Shown here: positions 9,369 through 17,763 of the stretch, piece by piece | Layout of the letters: the number at the start of each line of letters is the position of its first letter | How positions within the stretch are numbered: the first letter of the stretch is position 1 | Source: Planctomycetaceae bacterium | GTDB taxonomy: Bacteria > Planctomycetota > Planctomycetia > Pirellulales > Pirellulaceae | Assembly: GCA_015490875.1 (NCBI GenBank) | Contig: WFWZ01000165.1 | Coordinates: forward strand, 1-49,855 | Direction: 5' to 3' | DNA: 49,855 nucleotides | Made by a program: the position numbers and the translations under genes | Notes under the pieces: model-generated | The model's input: the letters and a program-made list of their open reading frames with translations, nothing else | Told to the model about the DNA's origin: nothing | The model's database searches: none

Positions 9369-9914
9369 ATGAGTGACGCGGCGTGGGACCTGATCGTGCG
9401 GCGACTGCGCAATGAGTTGGGAAAAGGGACGCTCACCTTGGCAGAGGCCGATGCCCTTTATGGTGAAGCGCCGGAGGAACCCCTGTCGGAAGATCAGATC
9501 GAGCGATTGGTGCAAGCGACGATTCGCCGGGCCAAGCAGTTGGCTCGGGAATCGCGACATTGGCATTTGTGGATCGGACTTTCTGGCGCGGAGGGACACC
9601 GAAGTGTCACCCTGCATATCGCTGGAATTGTGGGGGAGGACATTTCGGTCGGCCAGGTGAGCAGTACGATCCGCACGCCAGATTGGGCCGTCGTTTCGAT
9701 TAGTTCCATGGATGTCCGTTCCGACGAGCTGGCAGGAAGTACCGGTGGTACGCATGGTATCGGTGATCGGGCGAATAGCGAATCGACCGATCCCGCGGGT
9801 CTCGACTGGAATGAGGTTTACTGGGAAGTGAGTACGCCTCTGGTGGCTCAGGAATCGTCCTTGCCTTGTGTCGACATGGTTGCGGAGGACGGAATCGAGA
9901 AGCACCGTAGATAG
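9369..9914 (+). CDS. Soluble protein of unknown function next to the sigma factor
   Basis: 181 residues. The ATG at 9369 has a good GGAGGGG ribosome site close upstream. I do not recognise the family. The first 65 residues look helical and charged (LIVRRLRNELGKGTLTLAEA, then an acidic linker and a second helix rich in Arg). Residues 65-110 alternate hydrophobic and polar residues as a beta sheet would, and the last 60 residues look less ordered, with Gly, Ser and Asp. There is no signal peptide, membrane segment or zinc motif. Its position 93 bases after the sigma factor suggests a regulator or accessory of that factor, but this is inference from position. Confidence 0.65.
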   Translation: MSDAAWDLIVRRLRNELGKGTLTLAEADALYGEAPEEPLSEDQIERLVQATIRRAKQLARESRHWHLWIGLSGAEGHRSVTLHIAGIVGEDISVGQVSSTIRTPDWAVVSISSMDVRSDELAGSTGGTHGIGDRANSESTDPAGLDWNEVYWEVSTPLVAQESSLPCVDMVAEDGIEKHRR

Positions 9915-10107
9915 GCGGGAGATGTGAGGTATGTTGTTACAGTCGTTAGATTGCGCAGGGTCGGCGGTGGTCATGGGTGTTTTGCTCGATGCTGGTCGCG
10001 AAAACGCTTGCGGCGCTATTGGGCACGAATAGGCTGGAGTTTGATTCCCACTTCGCACGGCAGACCGTTCACGGCTGCCTTTTCAACTTTTTCCCGGGTG
10101 ACAGACT

Positions 10108-12171
10108 ATGTCGTCGGAACAATCTTCGGTGAATGCGGAGACGGTCGAGAAGACCAAGCAGCAGATTCGCGGCCTGGTCAACGAAATTGCCACGCTCTCC
10201 AAGAGCGATCTTTCGCCGGAGCAGTTTTATGAGGCCTTTTTGCAGCGCATTGTCACGGCACTCGCCGCGGCAGGTGGCGCCGTGTGGGTCGTGGGGGAAG
10301 ACCGCCGTCTCGAGTTGATGTATCAGATCAACTTGAGCGAAACGTTGCTGGACGAAACGTCGGACGAGACGCGGCGCCACATGCGGCTTCTGAAGCGGGT
10401 GATTCAGACGGGCGAACCGCAACTCGTGCCTCCCCTGGCCGGCTCCGGCGACGAAGAGGGAGGCGGCAATCCGACGCGATTCCTGCTCGTCGTCGCACCG
10501 CTGCTCGGGGACGGCAAGGTCGAAGGCCTCGTCGAGGTGTTTCAACGTCCCAACGCCCAGCCGGCCACGCAACGAGGCTACTTGCGGTTTGTCATCCAGA
10601 TGTGCGAGTTGGCGGCAGAGTGGATCAAGTCGCACAAGCTCCGTCAGTTCAGCACGCGCCACTCCCTTTGGGCCCAAGCCGACGAATTTGCTCGGCTCGT
10701 CCACGAATCGCTCGATTTGCGGGACACGTGCTTCACAGCGGTGAACGAAGCGAGACGGTTGATTGGATGCGACCGCGTGGCGGTGGCGATCAAGCGGGGG
10801 CCGAGTTGCAAAGTGGAAGCCATCAGCGGCCAGGATACGATGGAGAATCGGGCCAATATTGTCGCCGCGTTGAACAAGCTGGCGACGCGCGTCGTGGCGA
10901 CCGGCGAACCGCTGTGGTTCGAAGGAGAAACCGAGGACTTGCCGCCTCAAGTCGAACATGCGCTCGAGGAGTACGTCGAAGAGTCTTACGCCAAGTCGAT
11001 CGTAGTCATTCCTCTTCGCAAACCGGACCGTCCTCATGAACTGGCTCGCGAAGCCAAGCATGGCGAGCTCGAACGCGAGCATCAGGGGGAGCGCGAAGTC
11101 TTCGGGGCGCTTATGGTGGAGCAGATCGAAACGGAGCTTCCTCGGGAAGTCATCCAGCCGCGCATCGACCTCGTCTATGAGCACACGACGCGGGCACTCG
11201 CCAATGCGCTGGACCACAACGAAATCTTCTTGATGCCTCTGTGGCGGGCGATTGGAAAGTCCCGGGTTCTCGTCGAGGCGCGCAATCTGCCCAAGACCGT
11301 CATTGCTACCGTTGTCCTTGTGGCGATCCTCATTGGACTCTTTGTCGTGAGGACCGATTTCAACATCAAGGCGCGGGGGGCTTTGCAGCCGATTCGGAGA
11401 CGCGATGTCTTTTTCGGGGTTGACGGCACAGTCAATAAGATCCTCGTCAAGGATGGCGACAAAGTTCAAGCTGGCCAGGTACTGATCGAACTGATGAACC
11501 CGGAACTCGAGCGGCGATGGCATCAAATCAGTGGTGAATTGGATGAGACGAACGAGCGGCTCGATGCCGTGTACGAACAGCTCCAGCAGGGAAGACGGCA
11601 TGGATGGGAGAATCCCGCCGAAGAGGCACAGGTGTCGGGACAGTTGCAGCAGTTGCGTGTCCGCAAGAAATCGCTGGTGCAGCAATTGAGCTGGTTGAAA
11701 GAGGAACGCGATCGCCTGTCGATTCGCAGTCCCATCGACGGCATTGTCATGCTTCCGTGGGATGCCGAGCAAATGCTGCTTCACCGGCCGGTCAGTGCTA
11801 CACAAAAGGCGATGACCATCGCAGATCCGAGTGGGGGGTGGGAGTTGGAGTTGCGCGTGGTGGAACGCCGGATCGGTCACGTCTTGGAAGCTCAGAGAGC
11901 CAGCAAAGAGCCGCTGCCGGTTTCTTATGTTTTGGCCACCGACCCGGCGACCAAGCGATATGGCATGGTTCGCAAGATCCACGAGATTGCGCAGGTCTCC
12001 GGAGAAGAAGGTCCCACGGTCAAGGTGCTCGTCGGACTGCGGCAACCGCTACCCGAGGACCCACGGGCGGGGGCCACAGTCATCGCGCGCATCAAGTGCG
12101 GGAGGACGACCGTCTTTTATGCATGGTTCCATGAAGCGGTCGAGTGGGTCCAGAAGCACATTTTGTTCTGA
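10108..12171 (+). CDS. GAF-GAF-TM-HlyD membrane-fusion-type protein
   Basis: 687 residues. Residues 1-60 are helical. Two GAF-like sensory folds follow: about 40-180, with FLLVVAPLLGDGKVEGLVEV typical of the GAF core, and about 195-365, with LIGCDRVAVAI and SIVVIPL. A single membrane segment lies at about 398-417 (VIATVVLVAILIGLFVV). The rest is an HlyD/biotinyl-lipoyl adaptor: FGVDGTVNKILVKDGDKVQAG, a coiled-coil hairpin from about 470 to 535, then L-S-I-R-S-P-I-D-G-I-V and a beta-barrel part. The topology puts sensing domains in the cytoplasm and the adaptor outside. GAF domains on an HlyD protein suggest that transport is gated by a small ligand or partner. It lies 75 bases before a second HlyD-like gene, and no pump gene is nearby. 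Confidence 0.85.
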   Translation: MSSEQSSVNAETVEKTKQQIRGLVNEIATLSKSDLSPEQFYEAFLQRIVTALAAAGGAVWVVGEDRRLELMYQINLSETLLDETSDETRRHMRLLKRVIQTGEPQLVPPLAGSGDEEGGGNPTRFLLVVAPLLGDGKVEGLVEVFQRPNAQPATQRGYLRFVIQMCELAAEWIKSHKLRQFSTRHSLWAQADEFARLVHESLDLRDTCFTAVNEARRLIGCDRVAVAIKRGPSCKVEAISGQDTMENRANIVAALNKLATRVVATGEPLWFEGETEDLPPQVEHALEEYVEESYAKSIVVIPLRKPDRPHELAREAKHGELEREHQGEREVFGALMVEQIETELPREVIQPRIDLVYEHTTRALANALDHNEIFLMPLWRAIGKSRVLVEARNLPKTVIATVVLVAILIGLFVVRTDFNIKARGALQPIRRRDVFFGVDGTVNKILVKDGDKVQAGQVLIELMNPELERRWHQISGELDETNERLDAVYEQLQQGRRHGWENPAEEAQVSGQLQQLRVRKKSLVQQLSWLKEERDRLSIRSPIDGIVMLPWDAEQMLLHRPVSATQKAMTIADPSGGWELELRVVERRIGHVLEAQRASKEPLPVSYVLATDPATKRYGMVRKIHEIAQVSGEEGPTVKVLVGLRQPLPEDPRAGATVIARIKCGRTTVFYAWFHEAVEWVQKHILF

Positions 12172-12245
12172 CCGACGCGACGAACTCGACAGGCATGGCC
12201 GAACGGAAGATCCATCATTATCAGTTTTCGATGCGAGGCGACCCG

Positions 12246-13274
12246 ATGCGTAGGAATCTATTACAGCGAAATCGTAGGGAACTCTCCGTAGAGCTGGCAC
12301 GAGGTGGCATCCTCGCCACGTTGGTAATGCTTGGCCTGATGGCGGCGACGGTGGCAGCTCAAGGCCCCTCCGGGCGGGGCGCGAGCCGAGATGCGGCCGA
12401 TGCGACTCACATGCATGTCCTCATCGTTCCGATCGACGAAATCGACTTGCCGGCTCAAGAAGCCGGAGTGATTGTTGAACTCAAAGCGCGCATGGGGACC
12501 GAAGTTAAGAAGGGCCAGTTGATCGGACGCGTCAATGACAAGGACGCTCAAGCACGGCTGAAGGCAGCGCGAGCGGAACTGGAAATGGCTCGCGTCCAGG
12601 CCGAGACCGATGCTCCTGTCCAGGAAGCTCTCGCGATGGTGGAGATTGCCGAGGCGGAGTATCAGAATTCGCAGCAGATCAACCGTGAGCAGCCAGGAGC
12701 GGTCAGCCTTTTTGAGCTGCGGCGTCTCGAGGCGACTGCCAAACGCGCTCACTTTCGAGCGGAGATCGCTCGAGTCGACCAACAGGTCGCTCGGTTGACC
12801 GTGCATGGCCGGGAAGCTCAGGTCGAACGGATTCAGGCGGAACTTGAGCGACGCCAGTTGGTCTCGCCGATTTCCGGCGTCGTGGTGCAGCGTTTTCGCG
12901 ACGTTGGAGAATGGGTCAATGCGGGAGATCCGGTCGTTCGGATTCTACGCATGGACCGGTTGCGGGCCGAAGCGATGGTGGACGCGAACAAGTACACGCC
13001 GGCGGAATTGCTGGGTAAGCGGATCGAGCTGGTCGTGGTGATCAAGTCTCCGGAATCGAGTGAGGCTGTGGGGAGTGCCGGCGGAGATGCGGCTCCCGGT
13101 GAAGTCGTCGAGCGGGTGGTTGCGGAGATCACGCACGTCAGTCCCGAGGTGGATGCCGGCGGATACTTCTATGCTCACGCCGAATTCGACAACATCCAGC
13201 GCAATGGGCAGTGGGTGATCCGACCGGGACTGAAAGCTCGCGTCGTGCCCCATTCAGAAGCTGCCAAACGATAG
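12246..13274 (+). CDS. Periplasmic HlyD/RND-type adaptor protein
   Basis: 342 residues. The ATG at 12246 is chosen because GAGGCG lies about seven bases upstream; in-frame ATGs at 12195 and 12231 give longer, non-conserved N-termini. A signal peptide (residues 1 to about 38) has core ILATLVMLGLMAATVAA. The lipoyl-type half-motifs are I-D-L-P-A-Q-E-A-G-V-I-V-E-L at about 60 and LVSPISGVVVQRF at about 205, flanking an alpha-helical hairpin of 120 residues. A beta-barrel domain with WVNAGDPVVRILRMDRLRAE follows. No lipobox cysteine is visible. It probably bridges inner-membrane and outer components of the same system as the flanking GAF-HlyD and M50-HlyD proteins. Confidence 0.82.
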   Translation: MRRNLLQRNRRELSVELARGGILATLVMLGLMAATVAAQGPSGRGASRDAADATHMHVLIVPIDEIDLPAQEAGVIVELKARMGTEVKKGQLIGRVNDKDAQARLKAARAELEMARVQAETDAPVQEALAMVEIAEAEYQNSQQINREQPGAVSLFELRRLEATAKRAHFRAEIARVDQQVARLTVHGREAQVERIQAELERRQLVSPISGVVVQRFRDVGEWVNAGDPVVRILRMDRLRAEAMVDANKYTPAELLGKRIELVVVIKSPESSEAVGSAGGDAAPGEVVERVVAEITHVSPEVDAGGYFYAHAEFDNIQRNGQWVIRPGLKARVVPHSEAAKR

Positions 13275-13368
13275 AAGATCTTTGGTGACCGGCGATCGGT
13301 TGAGCCGGCTCCCGTTTTGACATGCGTACGATGGCCCATTGACGACCTGAGGAACCGTTTTTCGCACC

Positions 13369-15606
13369 ATGGCGACCCTTGCCGACAGTTTGGTGAGCAG
13401 TGCATCCCGTCCGCTGGCACTGCGCATGCGCCCGGACCTGACAGCGCGGCAGCAGCGGTATCAGGGGCGCACCTACTGGGTCGTCAAGGAGCCGGTCGGA
13501 CTGAACTACTATCGCTTTCATGAAGAGGAATATGCGATTCTTTGCATGCTCGATGGCCATACGAGTCTCGAGCAGATCAAGGAGGAGTTCGAGCAGAGGT
13601 TTACGCCCCAGAAGGTCACGTATCAGGACTTGCAGCAGTTCATCGGGATGTTGCACCGGAGCGGGCTGGTCATCAGCAATGCTCCTCGGCAGGGGATCCA
13701 GCTTCGCAAACGCCGCGATCAGAAGAAGCGTCGCGAGTGGCTCGGGCGTTTGTCGAATGTCTTCGCTATCCGTTGGCGAGGCATCGATCCCGAGCGCATC
13801 TTGAATGCGATCTATCCGTATACGCGCTGGTTCTTCCAGCCGCCGATGATGATTTTCGTCGCTCTGCTGGCGATCAGTGCGCTCTTGCTCGTGAGCGTCC
13901 AGTTCGATGTGTTTCGTTCTCGACTGCCGACGTTCCACGAGTTCTTCTTCGGCTACAAGAACTGGCTCTACCTCCTGGCCGTGATGGCCGTAGCCAAGGT
14001 ATTGCATGAGTTCGGGCATGGTCTTTCGTGCAAACATTTCGGAGGCGAGTGCCACGAAATGGGGTTCATGCTGCTCGTCTTCACACCGGCACTCTATTGC
14101 AACGTCTCCGATTCATGGATGCTTCCGAACAAATGGCACCGCGTTTTCATCGGTGCAGCGGGGATGTACGTCGAGATTTTCTTGGCGTCCGTAGCGACAT
14201 TCATCTGGTGGTTCTCCGATCCGACGACGCTGGTGAATCAGCTCGCGCTGCGCGTGATGTTCATCTGTTCGGTCAGTACGATCTTGTTCAACGGGAACCC
14301 GCTCTTGCGGTTCGACGGGTACTACATCTTGATGGATATCCTCGAGATCCCCAATTTGCGTCAGAAATCGACGGAGATCCTCAAGCGGTTCATGGTCGAC
14401 TTGTGTTTGGGGATCGAGCAGCCGGAGAACCCGTTTCTGCCTCAAGAGAACCGCTTCTGGTTCGGCATGTACACCATTGCCGCTGTGATCTACCGCTGGA
14501 TCGTGGTCCTTTCGATCTTGCTCTTCTTGAACAAGGTGCTCGAGCCGTACGGCTTGCAAGTGATTGGTCGGATTATTGGGGCCATCGGCTTTTTCGGTCT
14601 GGTCGTGCAGCCGCTCTATCAGTTGGGGAAGTTCTTCTACATTCCTGGGAGGATGCACAAAGTGAAACGACACCGAGTGGCCATTTCGCTGGCTGTGGTC
14701 GTGCTGCTGATCGCTGGCGTATGGTTCGTTCCGCTCCCGTACCACGTGGAGTGTTCGTTCAACGTGAAACCGGGCGATGCGGCGACGGTGTACGCGGCGG
14801 TTCCGGGGAGGCTGGCCGAAGTCCGTGCGATTCCCGGCAAATGGGTCGAGAAGGACTTCGTCTTGGCGAAGCTGGAAAATGCGAACCTCCAGATCGAGGT
14901 ACTGGATCTGGAGCGGCGCGTTCGGGAACTCGAAATCGAATTGACCAGTATTTGGCGGCAAGCGCGTCATCGCAAGGGCGCGGCACTCCGCGTGAAGGAG
15001 ATTCGGGAGCAGCTCGAGGCGTTCTCGAAGCAACTCGACGCGAAACGGATGGAACTCGCCGAACTCGAAGTACGGGCTCCCGTCTCGGGAATCATCTTTC
15101 CCGTAGCCGATCGGCGGGACAACGCTTCCGAGGGTGAGTTGCCGACATGGTCCGGCTCGCTACTGGAGCCTCGCAATGTGGGGGCGTTTCTTCAGCCGAG
15201 CGATGCAATCTGCCAGGTGGGCAATCCGAAAAGACTCTATGCCGAGTTGTTGATCGACCAGTCGGTGATCGAACTCGTACAGAAAGGACATGCCGTCGAG
15301 CTGATGTTCGAGGCGTATAGTGGCGAAGTGTACGATTCGGAGATCGAAAAGGTTTCGCTTCCTCAAGTGCAGGCGACTCCGTTGAGTCTTTCGGCGGCGG
15401 CCGGGGGAGAAGTGAATACGAAGACGGACAAGAGCGGCCGGATGAAGCCGCTTAGTACGACCTACCCTGCCTTGGCGCCGCTCCCGGATGGGCTGACGGG
15501 TGTGCGCGTCGGGATGCGGGGCCGGGCCAAGGTGTATACCGGTTGGCAGCCGCTGGGATGGCGGCTTTATCGTTTTGTCGCAAGGACGTTTCATTTTGAG
15601 TTGTAA
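13369..15606 (+). CDS. PqqD-like / M50 zinc metalloprotease / HlyD fusion (putative peptide zinc metalloprotease protein)
   Basis: 745 residues from the ATG at 13369; GAGGA lies about 16 bases upstream, so the start is less certain than the gene. Residues about 20-105 form a winged-helix, PqqD-like peptide-binding domain with YYRFHEEEYAILCMLDGHTS. Residues 155-425 are a multi-pass membrane domain with the M50 site HEFGHG (His213, Glu214, His217) and the second conserved motif NGNPLLRFDGYY (Asn308 to Tyr319), both intact. After a further membrane segment (about 432-452) comes an HlyD-like part: YAAVPGRLAEVRAIPGKWVE, a coiled coil at about 505-565, then LEVRAPVSGIIFPV. This is the architecture of putative peptide zinc metalloproteases found with peptide or protein export genes. 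It likely cleaves or handles exported polypeptides at the inner membrane. Confidence 0.88.
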   Translation: MATLADSLVSSASRPLALRMRPDLTARQQRYQGRTYWVVKEPVGLNYYRFHEEEYAILCMLDGHTSLEQIKEEFEQRFTPQKVTYQDLQQFIGMLHRSGLVISNAPRQGIQLRKRRDQKKRREWLGRLSNVFAIRWRGIDPERILNAIYPYTRWFFQPPMMIFVALLAISALLLVSVQFDVFRSRLPTFHEFFFGYKNWLYLLAVMAVAKVLHEFGHGLSCKHFGGECHEMGFMLLVFTPALYCNVSDSWMLPNKWHRVFIGAAGMYVEIFLASVATFIWWFSDPTTLVNQLALRVMFICSVSTILFNGNPLLRFDGYYILMDILEIPNLRQKSTEILKRFMVDLCLGIEQPENPFLPQENRFWFGMYTIAAVIYRWIVVLSILLFLNKVLEPYGLQVIGRIIGAIGFFGLVVQPLYQLGKFFYIPGRMHKVKRHRVAISLAVVVLLIAGVWFVPLPYHVECSFNVKPGDAATVYAAVPGRLAEVRAIPGKWVEKDFVLAKLENANLQIEVLDLERRVRELEIELTSIWRQARHRKGAALRVKEIREQLEAFSKQLDAKRMELAELEVRAPVSGIIFPVADRRDNASEGELPTWSGSLLEPRNVGAFLQPSDAICQVGNPKRLYAELLIDQSVIELVQKGHAVELMFEAYSGEVYDSEIEKVSLPQVQATPLSLSAAAGGEVNTKTDKSGRMKPLSTTYPALAPLPDGLTGVRVGMRGRAKVYTGWQPLGWRLYRFVARTFHFEL

Positions 15607-15678
15607 GGATCGTTTCGTGGCCCATGTGCCGCGCTGCGGATGGTAGTGTTTTTGTTTGCGTTAGATGAGGAGTAAGTG

Positions 15679-16110
15679 ATGGCCAAAGAAAAAGCCGAAC
15701 AAACCGAAGCTCAAGCCGAAGAAACCCAGGCTGCCGAAGCACAAGCCCAGGCGCCGGCCGAAGGTCAGGCTCAGGCAGCACCGCAGCAGCAACGTGCGCC
15801 TCAAGGTGTGCCGCTGCAGGTGAACGATGTCAACGCCGTGGCATGCTATGCCAACTTCTGCCGCGTGACCGGCTCGCCGGAAGAGCTGATCATCGATTTC
15901 GGGCTCAATCCGCAGCCGGTCGGAGTGCCGAAGGACCCGATCGAGGTCAAGCAGCGCGTCATCATGAACTTCTACACGGCCAAACGGTTGCTCGCCGCGC
16001 TGCAAATGTCGGTCCAACGCCACGAAGCTGTCTTCGGCGTCTTGGAGACCGATGTGCAGAAGCGTTTGCGACCACAGTTCCAGCAGCAACAGGCGGGTCA
16101 GAACGCGTAG
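15679..16110 (+). CDS. DUF3467 domain protein
   Basis: 143 residues. The ATG at 15679 follows GAGGAG by six bases; the GTG just before it in frame is not needed. Residues 1-45 are a low-complexity Glu/Ala/Gln tract (EAQAEETQAAEAQAQAPAEG) and likely disordered. Residues 50-140 match DUF3467: an A-x-x-x-A-N-F-C-R-V-T-G-S-P-E-E-L-I-I-D-F-G-like opening, then VKQRVIMNFYTAKRLLAALQ. The family is small, cytosolic and of unknown function. It is the last gene before a strong terminator and lies 72 bases after the M50-HlyD gene, so it is probably part of the same transcript. Confidence 0.85.
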   Translation: MAKEKAEQTEAQAEETQAAEAQAQAPAEGQAQAAPQQQRAPQGVPLQVNDVNAVACYANFCRVTGSPEELIIDFGLNPQPVGVPKDPIEVKQRVIMNFYTAKRLLAALQMSVQRHEAVFGVLETDVQKRLRPQFQQQQAGQNA

Positions 16111-16145
16111 TCGGTCGATCGAGACCGCGCCACGTTGCGCGACCG

Positions 16146-16191
16146 AACACCTGGACTCGAGACACGCCTGGTCTCGAGCCAGGTGTTTTTT
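16146..16191 (+). terminator. Strong rho-independent terminator closing the HlyD/M50 operon
   Basis: Arms at 16147-16163 (ACACCTGGACTCGAGAC) and 16171-16186 (GTCTCGAGCCAGGTGT) pair over 16 bp with one bulged A. The loop has seven bases and a T-run follows directly (16186-16191). It lies 36 bases after the DUF3467 stop and may also serve the convergent propeller gene, since an A-rich side is partly present. Confidence 0.9.
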
Positions 16192-16235
16192 CTTTGCGCG
16201 AACGCGCGTCATCCCACGCGCGTCGTTCTTGGAGA

Positions 16236-17513
16236 CTACCGGCCGACGCAGTAGAGGTGCTTCCAGCCGCGGAGGAGGATGCGGTCGCCCAACGGCACCG
16301 GCGAGGCAATGATGGGCTCGCCCATCGGATTCTCAGCCAGGAGTTCGAAATCCGGGTCGATCTTGGCCACAAAGACGGTCCCATCTTCGCGGACTGCGTA
16401 GAGCCGGTTTGCGACGATCAGAGGCGACCCGTAGAACTTGGAGCGGTGCTTGGGGAATTGCGCGGACCAGCGTGTCTTGCCACTCTCGGGATCGATGCAG
16501 ACGAGTCGTCCCCGGTCGCCCAGTACATAGACATGGCCGTTATAGACCGCCGGCGTCGGCACAAATGTCCCGATATCGGTGCGTTTCCACAGCCGGTGGG
16601 TAGCGGTGACGTCGCCTTCGCCGGCCACCCGAATCCCATGGAGGCGAGGAATGCCGCGGTCGTTGCGCCCAAAGGGCACGACGACCACATCGCCGCAGAC
16701 GACCGGAGAGGCGACGGTCGGCCACAGTGGATTGCCTTCAGGATTGAACCCGCCGCATGACCAGATGAGCTTGCCATCTGCCGCGTCGTGGAGGGTCACA
16801 TGCTGGGCTCCCCAAACCAGGATCGCCTCTTTGCCCTGATGTTCGATCACGAGCGGAGTCGTGTAGCCGTGATCTCCTTCGCGAGGCGTCTTGTAATTGC
16901 GGGCTACTTTCCAGGCCAGCTTGCCGGTCTTCTTGTCGAAAGCGGCTAACCACGAGTCACCTTGGTGGATGCGGGCCATGACGACATGACGCTTGGTGAG
17001 AACGGGCGATGTTCCGTGATCCCAGTAGAGGATCTCGGGACCGAACCGTTCAATGAGATTCATTTGCCATCGGATTTTGCCGTCCATGTCGACGGCCGCA
17101 AACGTGCCGCTCTTGAAATAGACGAAGATGCTTTCCCCGTCGGTCACGGGTGAAGCATTGCAGCCGGAAGCGTTGCGGTGTTTCCCCGGTACTTCCTTTC
17201 CGAACTCGGTTTTCCAAAGTACCTTCCCGTTGGCATCGAGGGCCATCACAGCGTCCCGTCCTTCGGCCGGTGTGGTGACATAGATGCGTCCTTCATACAC
17301 GATGGGAGTCGAGCATCCCTTCCCTGGAAGGCGTACTTTCCAGAGAACGTCCTCGGGTTTCCAACGCACCGGAAGGTTTCCGGCCGTTCGGCTACCATGG
17401 TCCTGAGGGCCCCGCCAGGTCGGCCAGTTCGAGTCCGGGCCGGCGCCGATCACGAGTGAGCTCGCAGTCAGGGCAAGAAGGCCGGCAATCAGAGCACCTT
17501 GTTTGCGCAGCAT
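16236..17513 (-). CDS. Secreted PQQ-binding-like beta-propeller repeat protein
   Basis: 425 residues from the ATG at 17513, which has AAGGAG about six bases upstream; an ATG 60 bases further out is rejected because the signal peptide begins here. Residues 1-24 are a signal peptide (GALIAGLLALTASSLVIGAG). The mature protein starts NWPTWRGPQDHG, typical of planctomycete outer-membrane-assembly (BamB-like) propeller proteins. It then has repeated blades with V-x-x-G-x-V/I-Y-V and A-L-D-A-N-G-K-V-L-W-K-T patterns, such as VYVLGDRGRLVCIDPESGKT. No PQQ dehydrogenase active-site residues are evident, so it is likely a structural or binding propeller in the periplasm. Its promoter region is shared with the divergent ggt gene. 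Confidence 0.85.
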   Translation of the reverse strand: MLRKQGALIAGLLALTASSLVIGAGPDSNWPTWRGPQDHGSRTAGNLPVRWKPEDVLWKVRLPGKGCSTPIVYEGRIYVTTPAEGRDAVMALDANGKVLWKTEFGKEVPGKHRNASGCNASPVTDGESIFVYFKSGTFAAVDMDGKIRWQMNLIERFGPEILYWDHGTSPVLTKRHVVMARIHQGDSWLAAFDKKTGKLAWKVARNYKTPREGDHGYTTPLVIEHQGKEAILVWGAQHVTLHDAADGKLIWSCGGFNPEGNPLWPTVASPVVCGDVVVVPFGRNDRGIPRLHGIRVAGEGDVTATHRLWKRTDIGTFVPTPAVYNGHVYVLGDRGRLVCIDPESGKTRWSAQFPKHRSKFYGSPLIVANRLYAVREDGTVFVAKIDPDFELLAENPMGEPIIASPVPLGDRILLRGWKHLYCVGR

Positions 17514-17608
17514 CTTCGTCTCCTTCGCGTCGTGGAGTGACGGGCGTGTGTGAAGAAAGGAGGGGGGGGACAAACGGCATCGATCTCACGATGCCGGCCG
17601 GAATCGTC

Positions 17609-17617
17609 ATTATAGCA
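17609..17617 (-). promoter_or_regulatory. Extended -10 promoter for the propeller gene
   Basis: On the minus strand this reads TGCTATAAT, a perfect -10 hexamer with the TGn extension. A good -35 is not seen, as is usual for extended -10 promoters. It lies about 96 bases before the ATG at 17513. Confidence 0.45.
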
Positions 17618-17647
17618 GGCCGGCCCACACGTCTCTATCGGCGCCGG

Positions 17648-17677
17648 TTGTCCTTGCCGAGCCGTATGCCATAAGAT
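17648..17677 (+). promoter_or_regulatory. Possible promoter for ggt
   Basis: TTGTCC (17648-17653) and TAAGAT (17672-17677) are 18 bases apart, each matching 4 of 6 consensus positions. It faces away from the propeller gene promoter and would give a leader of about 80 bases before the GTG at 17764. Confidence 0.25.
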
Positions 17678-17763
17678 GGGGCCTGCTGGCAAGGGGCGAA
17701 TCCGACATTTTGCCGCCTACTGGCGTTAGGTGGAGCAAGAGCGGTAGCGGGGAGGGCGAGATC

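Noticed and set aside
9931-10032. 33-residue open frame between the 181-residue protein and the GAF-HlyD gene
   Set aside because: The candidate ribosome site GAGG is one base from the ATG, the composition is plain, and no membrane helix or family pattern is seen.
10069-12045. Long minus-strand frame opposite the GAF-HlyD gene
   Set aside because: Same reason: antisense, no motif, while the plus frame carries HlyD and GAF patterns.
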